The translations under genes and the position numbers were made by a program. From a bacterium (GTDB lineage Bacteria > Bacteroidota > Ignavibacteria > Kapaibacteriales > UBA7675): a stretch of 64,000 nt of DNA. How positions within the stretch are numbered: position 1 is the stretch's first letter; each line of letters starts with the position of its first letter. This document shows positions 35,935 through 45,469 of this stretch, in pieces. Location of the stretch: assembly GCA_030430495.1 (NCBI GenBank), contig JAUIKM010000023.1, forward strand, positions 1 through 64,000. The letters are read 5' to 3'. The notes beneath the pieces are model-generated. The model made no database searches, was not told the origin of the DNA, and saw only the letters and a program-made list of their open reading frames with translations.

Positions 35935-36690
35935 ATGGACCAGTTGCTGGATGCCGCACTCAGCGCAGTTAACATACCTTTTACGGTATTGTTTGTCCTG
36001 GTGCTGTTATATTGGATCACCGTCATTATTGGTCTGCTCGATTTCGACTCGCTCGATGTGGACGTGCACGCCGATGCGGACTTCGATTTTGACGCCGATC
36101 TGGATGTCGATGCCGATATCGACGTCGACGCGGACCTCCACCTGGACGCCGATACACATGTTGAAGTCGGCAATGCCGAAATAGTCGGCGCGCATGCCGA
36201 CGGCGCCGCGACGGACATCGGCGGCGACCACGGCGGAATGTTAAACTCGCTGCTGCTCTTTGCCAACCTCGGTTATATCCCTTTCATGATTGTGTTTTCC
36301 TTTATGGTTCTGTTCCTCTGGACCGGCGCCATACTGTTAAACTATTACTTTAATCCCGATCTGGGCCTCGGCATGGCGGCGCTCCTGTTTGTGCCGAATT
36401 TCGTCGTCAGTTTTACTGCGATGAAGTTGATTACCTGGCCCCTCAAAAAACTGTTTTATCACATGCGCCGCGAAGAGCGCGAGATCGAATCCGTCGTAGG
36501 CCGCATCTGCGTGCTCACGATGGACGCCAGCCCGGAGCGCCTTTCCCAGGCCACGGTGGCGCGCAGCGGCGTACCGCATTTGTTAAACGTCCGCCCGGTT
36601 GGCGACGACACGATTCTGCGCGGCAGCAAAGCCGTCGTGGTATCCTACATCGAAAACGAGAGCGTGTACCTCGTTCAACCCGTGGACTGA
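35935..36690 (+). CDS. YqiJ-like membrane protein with OB-fold domain, flotillin partner
   Basis: The 251-residue protein has an N-terminal membrane helix (FTVLFVLVLLYWITVIIGLL), then an alternating Asp stretch near 42-75 (VDVHADADFDFDADLDVD and more), two or three further membrane helices (VLFLWTGAILLNYYF and others), and a C-terminal soluble domain of about 70 residues starting at VVGRICVLTMDASPERLSQA. This combination is that of the YqiJ/DUF1449 family, OB-fold proteins related to NfeD that are encoded next to flotillins (E. coli yqiJ-yqiK). It heads a four-gene block with an SPFH protein, a flotillin and a large ATPase. It probably works with the flotillin at the inner membrane. Confidence 0.83.
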   Translation: MDQLLDAALSAVNIPFTVLFVLVLLYWITVIIGLLDFDSLDVDVHADADFDFDADLDVDADIDVDADLHLDADTHVEVGNAEIVGAHADGAATDIGGDHGGMLNSLLLFANLGYIPFMIVFSFMVLFLWTGAILLNYYFNPDLGLGMAALLFVPNFVVSFTAMKLITWPLKKLFYHMRREEREIESVVGRICVLTMDASPERLSQATVARSGVPHLLNVRPVGDDTILRGSKAVVVSYIENESVYLVQPVD

Positions 36691-36783
36691 TTCCCCCCAG
36701 CGACAACTGAATTTGTGTTTAATCTGCGCGCTTCGCGGCGGAAGAGTTAACGCTGTCATCGCGCGGCATTAAAGGGAATGCCT

Positions 36784-37452
36784 ATGTTCTCCGGCGTCCT
36801 GGTACTGTTGGGACTTGCACTCGTGCCGCTTAACTTCTTCATCATATCCATGTTTGCCCTTCGCAAGCCGCCGGCGGGTTTTGCCCTGGTGCGCAGCGGC
36901 TTTGGCGGCATGCACGTCGCTTTCTCCGGGATATTTGTCTTTCCACTGCTGCACCGCGCCGACCTTGTGGATCTGCGCGTTAAAACCGTCGACGTTGAGC
37001 TGGCCGGTCCCGATGCCGTGGTGTTTAAGGACGGCGTGCGCGCCGACATTTTACTGCGGATGCAACTGCGAGTTAACCACACTGCCGAATCGGTTGTACA
37101 GGCGTTTGGCGCCTGGGGCGGCGGCGACGCGTTTGACGAAGGAAAATTTCAGCGTGCCAAATTTGCGCAGTTCGCCGCAGCTATTCGTTTAGCTGTCAGC
37201 ATGCTCGAAATTTCAGAAGTTGCCGGCATGGAATTCAAAGACATGATCTTAACGATGGTCGGCGCTGATCTGAACGGATTTGTACTCGAAGATCTTAACG
37301 TCGTGCAGTGCCGCAAAAACACGTCGATCTTTGCCGAACACGGTTTTGACCTGGAATACCGGGAAGGCCTTCTTGTTTGGCACGGAGTCAGAAACGTCGA
37401 GGTCTTAAACAGCGACGAGCCGAACAGCGTCGTGCTCAAAGCGCATGTTTAA
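36784..37452 (+). CDS. Truncated SPFH-domain protein lacking the flotillin coiled coil
   Basis: The 222-residue protein has an N-terminal membrane segment (GVLVLLGLALVPLNFFIISM) and an SPFH/Band 7-like domain: VRSGFGGMHVAFSGIFVFPL, DGVRADILLRMQLRVNHT, DLNGFVLEDLNVVQ. These align residue by residue with the flotillin encoded just after it (VRTGLGGVKVAFDGAMVVPA, DNIRADIKVAFFVRVNQT, DLNGYVLEDAAIDY). It lacks the long coiled coil. Two starts are close: ATG at 36778 and at 36784; the latter sits better behind AAAGGGA. It may be a regulatory or capping partner of the flotillin; this is inference. Confidence 0.8.
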   Translation: MFSGVLVLLGLALVPLNFFIISMFALRKPPAGFALVRSGFGGMHVAFSGIFVFPLLHRADLVDLRVKTVDVELAGPDAVVFKDGVRADILLRMQLRVNHTAESVVQAFGAWGGGDAFDEGKFQRAKFAQFAAAIRLAVSMLEISEVAGMEFKDMILTMVGADLNGFVLEDLNVVQCRKNTSIFAEHGFDLEYREGLLVWHGVRNVEVLNSDEPNSVVLKAHV

Positions 37453-37540
37453 GTCTTTGAACGCCCTGGTGCGAGCGGGTGAGAAATGAAAATTTTGAAC
37501 TTGAAATACAACATTTAATCATCATTGAGTGAGAGTGACA

Positions 37541-39526
37541 ATGCCTGATTTAGTGGTACTGATTTTGATTGTCGTCGGCAGCATTTTCTCGTTCGGCATT
37601 CTGGCTTTTATCATCAGAATGTACAAGAAAGTCGAGCAGGGGAAAGCCCTCGTGCGAACCGGACTCGGCGGAGTGAAAGTGGCATTTGACGGCGCAATGG
37701 TTGTCCCCGCCTTGCACCGCATGGAACTGATGGACATCTCCGTTAAACGCATTGAGATTTCACGCCTCGGCAAAGCCGGCCTCGTCTGTAAGGACAACAT
37801 TCGCGCCGACATCAAAGTGGCGTTTTTTGTGCGCGTTAATCAGACCGTCGACTCCGTTAAAACAGTTGCATCATCCCTTGGCTGCCAACGCGCCTCCGAA
37901 CAGGATGCGTTGATTGAATTGTTTGACGCCAAGTTCTCCGAAGCGCTTAAAACCGTCGGCAAGAAGTTTAACTTTGAAGAGCTCTACGAGGCGAGGCGCG
38001 AGTTTAAAGAGAAGATTGTGGACATCATCGCCACCGACCTCAACGGTTACGTGCTCGAAGATGCGGCGATCGACTACCTCGAGCAGACGCCGCTGCACGA
38101 GCTTTCGCCCGACAACATCCTGGATGCGGACGGTATCAAGAAGATCACCGACCGCACCGCCGCCGAAAACATGCTGACAAACAATATTCGGCGTGAAGAA
38201 GAAAAAGTCATCAAGAAACAGGACGTCGAAGCGCGCGAAGCCATCCTGCAGATGGAGCGACAACTGGCCGAAACCGAGCAGCGCCAGCAAAAGGAAATTG
38301 CCGCAATCACCGCGCGTGAAAAGTCCGAAGCCGATCAGGTTAAGTACCAGGAAAACCTCAAAGCCGAACAGGCGCGTGTTCGCGCCGAAGAAGAGATACG
38401 CGTCGCCGAAGAAAACCGCGATCGCCAGGTCATTGTCGCCTCGCGCGCCAAAGAACGCACCGACGCCGTTGAGTCCGAACGCGTTGAGAAAGATCGTCTG
38501 CTCGAGAGAACCGAGAAGGAAAAGATCGTCAGCCTGGCCGAAATCGAAAAACAACGCGCTGTTGAAGAAGAGCGCAAAAACATCCAGGAAGTCATCCGCC
38601 AGCGCGTGATGGTTGAAAAAGCCGTGGTCGAAGAAGAAGAGCGCATCAAAGACACGCGCGCCAAAGCCGCCGCCGACCGCGAAAAACTCGTCGCCGTCAC
38701 CAAAGCGCAGGAAGTCGCCGAGGAAGCCAAAATCAGTGAAGTCGTCGCCGCCGAAGCTGCACGCGAAGCCGCGCGCTTAAACGCCGAGCGCAAAGTCATC
38801 GACGCCGACGCCGATCGCACAACCGCCGAGAAACGCGCCGAAGCGATGAAGACAATTGCCGATGCCCGCGCCGAAGAAGAAGCCGTGCTCGGCCTCTCCG
38901 AGGTTCGCGTGATGGAGGCGCGCGCGCTGGCCATCGAGAAAGAAGGCGGCGCTGAAGCGCGCGTCATCGAACTCAAAGCCGGTTCGGAAGCAAAGGGCAT
39001 TCGCGAAAAAGCCGAAGCCATGAAGGAATTCGACGGCGTCGGCCGCGAACACGAAGAGTTTAAACTGCGACTTAACAAAGAGAAAGAAGTCGAACTGGCC
39101 GGCATCAATGTTAACCGGGATATCGCGCTGTCTCAGGCCGAAATTATCCGCGACGCGCTCGGCTCCGCCAAAATCGACATCATCGGCGGCGAGACGATGT
39201 TCTTCGAAAACATCGTCAACGCCGCCTCCCGCGGCAAGGCGCTCGACCGCATGGTCGACAACAGCAGCGTGCTGCAGGACCTGCGCAAAGGCATCCTGGG
39301 CGAGGGCGGCGGCAACATCGCCTCCGGCATTCGCGGCATCATGGACCGCCTGGGCGTCAACTGGGAAGACGTGAAAAACATCAGCGTCTCCGCCCTGCTG
39401 ACGCAACTGATGACGCGCGCCGACGGCGAAACACACAGCATGCTCAGCGACTGGTTTAACACCGTCAAGGGCACGCCGCTGGCAGACCAGCGGGTCTCCA
39501 GCGTCATGGCGCAGCTGCGCTCCTGA
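37541..39526 (+). CDS. Flotillin-like protein (YqiK type)
   Basis: This 661-residue protein has an N-terminal membrane segment (LVVLILIVVGSIFSFGILAF), an SPFH domain to about residue 200, and then a long coiled-coil region (about 205-560) rich in Glu, Ala, Lys and Arg, for example KKQDVEAREAILQMERQLAE and KAEAMKEFDGVGREHEEFKL. A C-terminal segment follows (GGETMFFENIVNAASRGKAL). Flotillins scaffold membrane microdomains; YqiK types pair with YqiJ proteins, as here. ATG at 37541 is preferred to a GTG four codons upstream. The gene is 88 bp after the short SPFH gene and 115 bp before the big ATPase gene. Confidence 0.9.
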   Translation: MPDLVVLILIVVGSIFSFGILAFIIRMYKKVEQGKALVRTGLGGVKVAFDGAMVVPALHRMELMDISVKRIEISRLGKAGLVCKDNIRADIKVAFFVRVNQTVDSVKTVASSLGCQRASEQDALIELFDAKFSEALKTVGKKFNFEELYEARREFKEKIVDIIATDLNGYVLEDAAIDYLEQTPLHELSPDNILDADGIKKITDRTAAENMLTNNIRREEEKVIKKQDVEAREAILQMERQLAETEQRQQKEIAAITAREKSEADQVKYQENLKAEQARVRAEEEIRVAEENRDRQVIVASRAKERTDAVESERVEKDRLLERTEKEKIVSLAEIEKQRAVEEERKNIQEVIRQRVMVEKAVVEEEERIKDTRAKAAADREKLVAVTKAQEVAEEAKISEVVAAEAAREAARLNAERKVIDADADRTTAEKRAEAMKTIADARAEEEAVLGLSEVRVMEARALAIEKEGGAEARVIELKAGSEAKGIREKAEAMKEFDGVGREHEEFKLRLNKEKEVELAGINVNRDIALSQAEIIRDALGSAKIDIIGGETMFFENIVNAASRGKALDRMVDNSSVLQDLRKGILGEGGGNIASGIRGIMDRLGVNWEDVKNISVSALLTQLMTRADGETHSMLSDWFNTVKGTPLADQRVSSVMAQLRS

Positions 39527-39641
39527 TCAGCGCCTGAGCAGACCGACGGACGCCGTCCCGGCCGCGCAATTGAACGCGTGGCGGGCGGCGTCGATTCAAC
39601 TCAAACACCGAATACACTTAACAAGTTGAGCGTGCCCGGAC

Positions 39642-42600
39642 ATGGCGGATACGGAAATACAAGAGGAACAGGCCAATACAAGTGCGGCCAAAGAGGCGGG
39701 GGCGGGGACAAACCGGCTGGACGAAGGCGCGTACGGCCTGATACGCGGGCGCATGCGCGCCGCCGCCGGCGAACTGCTGCGGGATCTGGAACACCTTAAC
39801 AAAGAGCGGCGCGCCGTCTACGGCGCCGTCTCAACCGAACTGCTCGGCAGCGAACGCATCAGTACAATGAACAATTGTGTTCCGCGCGACATGACGCCGA
39901 TCGGTTCGCGTTTTCTCTTCGGTTACAACGTGCACATCGGCCTGCGTTCGGAGACGCAGCTGGAAGACGTCTTTGCCATGTACGAGTGGCGCGATGGTCA
40001 TCTGGTGAGTTCAACCCTCGACTGCATCGACGACCCGCAGTTTAAACGCGAATTCGCGGAACTGTACAAGTACTACAAAAACACGGCCTTCGCCAAATTC
40101 GCGCGGCGCGGCGTCTACCTGTACATGAAGTTCCGCATCGGCTCCAGCGTCGACGACTTCAAGGCGTTCAAGTGGCAGGTCAATGACGACGGCACGCTGA
40201 CGTACATCAACAACCGCGGCGACCTGGAGCTGCACTATCCGCCGCAGCACGAAATTGAGTGGAAGCGCCTCGGGCGCGACGCTCAACGAAGCTCCGGCCA
40301 CGACTACCTCTCGGTCAGCGAAAAACTGTTTATCTCGATCGAAGATGCGGTGCTGACGTTTCGCGTGGAAGACAACACCGACCGGGGCGCGACAATCGCC
40401 GGCGAACCGGTGGCCGAAGCGGAGCAAAAGCTGGACGACATGTCCGTTGAATTTGCCGAGCTGGAGCATTTGATTATTCTGCGCATTCGGCCCTATCGCG
40501 AGGAGAAGCTGCGCTACTACGTGTTTAACGGCAAAACGCAGGAACTTAAACGCGTGGACGGCCTGGCGGAGGCGGCCATTCTGCTGCCGGAGAACCACGG
40601 ACTGATATTCCCGCGCGGCAGTTATTTAAACGACGGAACATTGCAGGAGCTGGACACGCGCCAGGCGGGCATGTTGTTTGAGCGTCGTTATCCCGCGCCC
40701 AACGGCGAGGATTTCCTCTTTGTGTTTTACAACCGCGCGGACGGCGTCTACGTGCTGCTGCAGTACAACCTGATTGAACAGGTGCTGGCTCCGCCGCTGG
40801 TCTGCAACGGTTTTTCGATTTTCGACGACGGGCGTCTGCTCTGCTTTCGCGTTGAAGAACTGGCGCAGAAACACCACATGGTTCAGATCTGGCGCACGCC
40901 GTTTATGGTGGATATGCCTGTCGCCGCGGAGCAAAGCGACTCGCCGCTCCTCAAAATCGGCAACCGCGAAATAGTGCGCTGCATGGCTGAATGCCACGAG
41001 CTTTACGGTTTAACGCAGAAAGAAGAAGTCTACGCCGATCTCTACCTCGACATCACGCGCAAAGGCGGCGATATCCGCGACGCCTATTTCTGGCTGGAGC
41101 AGGTCGAAGCCGGCGGAATCATTAAACACATCGACGGGATCCGCTCGGCCGCGGAGGCCGCGATCGACGAATACGAAAAGCTGCGCGCGGTCAAAGCCGA
41201 CACGGACCAGAAGTTTAACGAATTCCGCAGCCAGGTCGACGAGTTCTTAACCACCTCGGCCGCGCGGCGTCCGGAGTCGATTGAGGAGTTTGTCTCCGCG
41301 TTGGCGCAGGTGCGCGCCCTGCGCGGGCGGGCCGCCGCCGTGGCGGAACTGCCGCACTGTGATCTTGATGCTGTTGAACAGCTGGACGCCGCCATCCGCG
41401 CGCATGGCGAGGAACTGGCGCGCGGCTGTGTGGAGTTTCTGCTGCGCGACGACGCGCTGGACGGTTATCGCGCACGCATCGACGCGCTGGACGGGGATAC
41501 ATCGCAGGCGCGGAAAGCGGCGGACCTGATCGAACCGCTCGCGTCGCTGGACCAGCTCTCGACCGACCTCGAAATGTTAATCGACGTGGTTGTCAACCTC
41601 GAGATCGAAGACAGCACACAGAGCACGCGGATTGTAGAGTCGATTTCTGCGCAGTTCACCGACATCAACCGCGTGCGTGCGGGCATGCGTTCGCGCCGTT
41701 CGGATCTGGCGCGCGGCGAAGGTGAAGCCGAGTTCCGCGCGCAGCTGAATCTTGTACAGCAGAGTCTGTTAAACTATCTGGAACTGGCCGATACGCCCGC
41801 CCGCTGTGACGAATACACGACGAAACTGCTGATCCAGATCGAAGAACTCGAAGCGCGTTTTGCCGACTTCGACGGTTTCCTGGATGAACTGGGCATTAAA
41901 CGCGACGACGTCTACAACGCTTTCGAACAGAAAAAAGTCGCGCTGACGGAGAAGTTAAACAAACGCGCGCTGGCGTTGACGCGCTCGGCCGAACGCATTC
42001 TGGGCGGAATCCGCGAACGCCTCGCGCGCTTCGGAAAAACCGATGAGATTTTTGCCTGGTTTTCGACCGATCAGATGGTCGCCAAGCTGCGCGACATCTC
42101 ACAGACGTTGCGCGAGGAGCTGGGCGACAGCACGCGCGCCGACGACCTCTGGACGCGTTTAAACACGCTGCGCGAAGACGCGCTGCGCAATCTCAAAGAC
42201 GCCGACGAACTATTCGTCGACGGGCCGGATCGCGTTAAATTCGGTCGCCAGGTATTCTCCGTTGTCAGGGACAAACCGCAGCTCAGCCTGGTTGTGCGCG
42301 ACGACGAGCACTATTTCCACGTTGGCGGCACGCAGTATTTTCTGCCGGTCGAGGACGAGGTGTTGCATTCTCTGCGCGCCCTGCGTGAGCAGGAAGTTGC
42401 CTGTGAAAATGCCGATGTCTACCGCGCCGAGTTTCTGGCATTTGAAATCTGGGACGGCGCCGGCGCGGAGGCGCTGCTTGAAGCAGTTGAAGACCGCCCG
42501 ATGGACGAGGCGGCGCTGTCGTTTGTGCGGCGTCACCTTGGCCGCAAGCCGTCGGATGTTTACGTCAAAGGTGTACACGATCACGACGCGGCCCGAATAC

Positions 42601-44615
42601 TGGCGGCACTGTTAAATATCCAGTCGCAGGCAAACCTCTTGGCCTGGCGCAGCGACGTGCGCGCATTGGCGTATTGTTTTTATATGGACCGCGGCCGCAG
42701 CGAATCCATGCAGGCGCTCAACGAACAGATAGAAGCGATGCGCGTTGTGCGTACGCTCTATGAACTGCCGCGCGAGTCCGCATTTGTCGTGAACCGCGTG
42801 CAGTCTGAAATTGCGCGTTACTGCGACGAGTGTGATTTTGTGTTTAATGCCGATCATTGCGCTGCGGCGGAGTATCTTTTTACCGTGTTAACCGACAATA
42901 AAGCGCGCGATGGCGTTGCGGGTTTTGCATTAAACGCACAGGCGCGCGAGGTGGCGGCGTCGTTCCGCGAGGCGATGCGCGTCAGCCCAAAGCCGCACGC
43001 CTTTGAACAGTCCCTGGAAGGCCGCGAATCAGCGGCGCTGCGTCTGCGCATTGCGCACATCTGGTTAAATGCGCGCAATGCGGATGGTGTGTCCTGGACG
43101 GCCGCTATGGACGCCGCACTCCTGTTAAGCCTTCCCGATGGCGCCGAAATCGCTTTCACATTCGGCGAACTGCAAACACAAACGACGCTCGAAGGAATGC
43201 ACGGCGAACACGCCCGCATCAAAGAGCGCGCGCTGCATTTTGACTTCCATGAATTTTTACAGCGTCTGGGACTGTTTGCGGGCCAGGTCTATCCGCGTTA
43301 TCTGCAAATGCAGGAGCGCAAACAGCAGTTGCTGGAGGAGCATCGCCGCGTGCTGCGCCTGGACAAACTGCTGCCGGGCGTGCCGTCCTACTTCGTGCGC
43401 AACCAGCTCCTGACGCGCGTCTACCTGCCGATGATCGGCGAAAACTTTGCGCGCCAGATCGGAACCTCCGGACGCGACACGCGCAGCGACCGCAGCGGCC
43501 TGCTGCTGTTGATCTCGCCGCCGGGTTACGGCAAAACCAGTCTGATCGAATACGTCGCCAAACGCCTTGGCATGCTCTACGTCAAGGTCGACGGACCGGC
43601 GCTGGGGCACGACGTGACTTCGCTGGATCCGGCGACCGCGCCCAACTCCGCCGCGCGCTCCGAATTGCAGAAGTTAAATCAGGCTTTTGCCCTGGGCGAC
43701 AACGTCATGTTGTACATCGACGACATTCAACACTGCAATCCGGAGTTTCTGCAGAAATTTATTCCGCTCTGCGACGCACAGCGGCGCATTGAAGGCGTGT
43801 TTAACGGGGAGGCGCACAGCTTTGACCTGCGCGGGCGTCGTTTTGCGGTGGTCATGGCCGGCAACCCCTACACGGAAAGCGGCTCGGCTTTTGTTATTCC
43901 CGACATGCTGGCGAACCGCGCCGACGTGTTTAATCTGGGCGACATTTCCACCGCCGAGCAGGAAGCCTTTGAGCTCTCCTTTGTTGAAAACTGTTTAACC
44001 TCCAATGCCGCGACGCGGCGCATGGCGCTGACGCATCGCGAGGACGTGCCGGCTTTTGTGCGCTGGGCGCGCAGCAAGTCCCGCGAAGGCCTCGAGTTTA
44101 AAGGCTCGTATTCGTCCGCCGAGATGCAGGACATCGTGAACGTGATCGGCAAACTGATGCGCGTGCGCGATACCGTCCTGGCCGTCAACAACGCCTACAT
44201 CCGCTCGGCGGCGACGGCCGAGGCCTACCGCACCGAGCCGCCTTTCCAATTGCAGGGCTCGTATCGCGACATGAACAAGATCGCCGCCAACGTGCTGGCG
44301 GCGATGACCGCAGAGGAGCTGGATAAACTCGTCGAAAATCACTACGTCAACGAAGCGCAGACACTGGCGGGCGACAGCGAAGCCAATCTCCTGAAATGGC
44401 GTGAAATTGTCGGCGTCATGACCGAACCCGAGCGCAGGCGCTACGAAGACATTAAACGCCGCTTCGGCGATAACCAATTGTTCGGCGGAGCGGGCGACGG
44501 CGATCCGCTGCAGGAAACGATCAGGCAGATTAAACAACTCAATTCCGGCGTGCACGCCATCGCCCGTGCAATCAGCGATTACGCAGGCAACAATGGCAGA
44601 AATTCAGATGAGTGA
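39642..44615 (+). CDS. 1657-residue AAA+ ATPase of the 'DNA repair ATPase' family
   Basis: The N-terminal part (about 1-330) contains YGLIRGRMRAAAGELLRDLE, MNNCVPRDMTPIGSRFLFGY, NVHIGLRSETQLEDVFAMYE and LIILRIRPYREEKLRYYVFN, which I recognise as the start of large proteins labelled 'DNA repair ATPase' in databases. A long helical, partly coiled-coil middle (about 480-850) follows. The C-terminal AAA+ module has Walker A SPPGYGKTS near 1290, Walker B VMLYIDDIQH near 1355 and a sensor-like VVMAGNPYTESGS. The database label is not evidence of a DNA repair role. Its place after a YqiJ-like gene and two SPFH genes suggests a membrane-linked remodelling ATPase. Ribosome site is weak. The gene shows many GTTTAA/GTTAA words. 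Confidence 0.8.
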   Translation: MADTEIQEEQANTSAAKEAGAGTNRLDEGAYGLIRGRMRAAAGELLRDLEHLNKERRAVYGAVSTELLGSERISTMNNCVPRDMTPIGSRFLFGYNVHIGLRSETQLEDVFAMYEWRDGHLVSSTLDCIDDPQFKREFAELYKYYKNTAFAKFARRGVYLYMKFRIGSSVDDFKAFKWQVNDDGTLTYINNRGDLELHYPPQHEIEWKRLGRDAQRSSGHDYLSVSEKLFISIEDAVLTFRVEDNTDRGATIAGEPVAEAEQKLDDMSVEFAELEHLIILRIRPYREEKLRYYVFNGKTQELKRVDGLAEAAILLPENHGLIFPRGSYLNDGTLQELDTRQAGMLFERRYPAPNGEDFLFVFYNRADGVYVLLQYNLIEQVLAPPLVCNGFSIFDDGRLLCFRVEELAQKHHMVQIWRTPFMVDMPVAAEQSDSPLLKIGNREIVRCMAECHELYGLTQKEEVYADLYLDITRKGGDIRDAYFWLEQVEAGGIIKHIDGIRSAAEAAIDEYEKLRAVKADTDQKFNEFRSQVDEFLTTSAARRPESIEEFVSALAQVRALRGRAAAVAELPHCDLDAVEQLDAAIRAHGEELARGCVEFLLRDDALDGYRARIDALDGDTSQARKAADLIEPLASLDQLSTDLEMLIDVVVNLEIEDSTQSTRIVESISAQFTDINRVRAGMRSRRSDLARGEGEAEFRAQLNLVQQSLLNYLELADTPARCDEYTTKLLIQIEELEARFADFDGFLDELGIKRDDVYNAFEQKKVALTEKLNKRALALTRSAERILGGIRERLARFGKTDEIFAWFSTDQMVAKLRDISQTLREELGDSTRADDLWTRLNTLREDALRNLKDADELFVDGPDRVKFGRQVFSVVRDKPQLSLVVRDDEHYFHVGGTQYFLPVEDEVLHSLRALREQEVACENADVYRAEFLAFEIWDGAGAEALLEAVEDRPMDEAALSFVRRHLGRKPSDVYVKGVHDHDAARILAALLNIQSQANLLAWRSDVRALAYCFYMDRGRSESMQALNEQIEAMRVVRTLYELPRESAFVVNRVQSEIARYCDECDFVFNADHCAAAEYLFTVLTDNKARDGVAGFALNAQAREVAASFREAMRVSPKPHAFEQSLEGRESAALRLRIAHIWLNARNADGVSWTAAMDAALLLSLPDGAEIAFTFGELQTQTTLEGMHGEHARIKERALHFDFHEFLQRLGLFAGQVYPRYLQMQERKQQLLEEHRRVLRLDKLLPGVPSYFVRNQLLTRVYLPMIGENFARQIGTSGRDTRSDRSGLLLLISPPGYGKTSLIEYVAKRLGMLYVKVDGPALGHDVTSLDPATAPNSAARSELQKLNQAFALGDNVMLYIDDIQHCNPEFLQKFIPLCDAQRRIEGVFNGEAHSFDLRGRRFAVVMAGNPYTESGSAFVIPDMLANRADVFNLGDISTAEQEAFELSFVENCLTSNAATRRMALTHREDVPAFVRWARSKSREGLEFKGSYSSAEMQDIVNVIGKLMRVRDTVLAVNNAYIRSAATAEAYRTEPPFQLQGSYRDMNKIAANVLAAMTAEELDKLVENHYVNEAQTLAGDSEANLLKWREIVGVMTEPERRRYEDIKRRFGDNQLFGGAGDGDPLQETIRQIKQLNSGVHAIARAISDYAGNNGRNSDE

Positions 44616-45462
44616 GCCCAACCCCTTTGTTCGCGAGTTAACAGTGTATCCGCTCAAGTCGGCCGGCGGAATTGCAGTTGACCGCGCCGCGGTCGACGTG
44701 CGCGGCCTGGAATTCGACCGGCGCTGGATGCTGGTCGACGCCGAGGGAATGTTTATCTCGCAGCGCGAATACGCGCGCATGGCATTGTTAAACATGCGTC
44801 CGGCGGACGGCGGCTTTGTGGTTGAAGCGCCCTCCATGCCGCCGCTGTTTATCGCCCACGAACCGCCGACGACTGAACGCCGCATGGTGCAGGTCTGGAG
44901 CAGCCGCCTGCGGGCCTGGACGTATCCGGCCGCGGTGGACGAGTGGTTTACGCAGTTTCTCGGTGTGGAATGCCATTTGACGGCGATGCCGGACGAGGGC
45001 AAGCGCATCGCCAATCCGCGCAACACGCGCTCGATCACGCCGATTCGTTTTGTCGACGGTTATCCGATTTTGCTGCTCTCGGACGCCTCACTGGCCGATC
45101 TGAACAGTCGACTGACAACGCCGTTGCCGCACGACCGCTTCCGCGCAAACATTGTCATTTCCGGCTGTGAAGCTTTTGCCGAAGACGGCTGGGACCGCTT
45201 TTCCATCGGCGACGTCGAGTTTGAAACCATCAAACCGTGCCCGCGCTGCGTCGTGACGACGATCGATCAGCGCAGCGCGCAGAAATCGGACGAGCCGCTG
45301 CGGACGCTGGCGTCCTACCGCAAGCGCGGCGGCGCGGTGGAATTCGGCATGTACGCGCGGGCGTTGAATGAGGGAACGATAAAGTGCGGGGCAGAGATTC
45401 TGCTTACATTGCGTCGGGCGGAAGCGGACGGCGGGAGCCGGGTTTCCGGACCGACTACGTAA
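44593..45462 (+). CDS. MOSC domain protein (molybdenum cofactor sulfurase C-terminal type)
   Basis: The 289-residue protein has the MOSC N-terminal beta-barrel (VRELTVYPLKSAGGIAVDRA, then GLEFDRRWMLVDAEGMFIS) and the MOSC domain proper: DGYPILLLSDASLADLNSRL, then RFRANIVISGCEAFAEDGWD and the Cys motif KPCPRCVVTTIDQ. Members (YcbX, mARC) bind molybdenum cofactor and reduce N-hydroxylated compounds, usually with a ferredoxin partner. Its start overlaps the end of the ATPase gene; ATG at 44593 has AGG at good spacing, and ATG at 44608 is an alternative. Overlap suggests co-transcription with the flotillin block. Confidence 0.87.
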   Translation: MAEIQMSEPNPFVRELTVYPLKSAGGIAVDRAAVDVRGLEFDRRWMLVDAEGMFISQREYARMALLNMRPADGGFVVEAPSMPPLFIAHEPPTTERRMVQVWSSRLRAWTYPAAVDEWFTQFLGVECHLTAMPDEGKRIANPRNTRSITPIRFVDGYPILLLSDASLADLNSRLTTPLPHDRFRANIVISGCEAFAEDGWDRFSIGDVEFETIKPCPRCVVTTIDQRSAQKSDEPLRTLASYRKRGGAVEFGMYARALNEGTIKCGAEILLTLRRAEADGGSRVSGPTT

Positions 45463-45469
45463 AACTGCG

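Noticed and set aside
35935-36250. Asp-rich stretch in the YqiJ-like protein as an assembly artefact
   Set aside because: Alternating Asp motifs at this place are usual for the family, so it is not unusual in itself.
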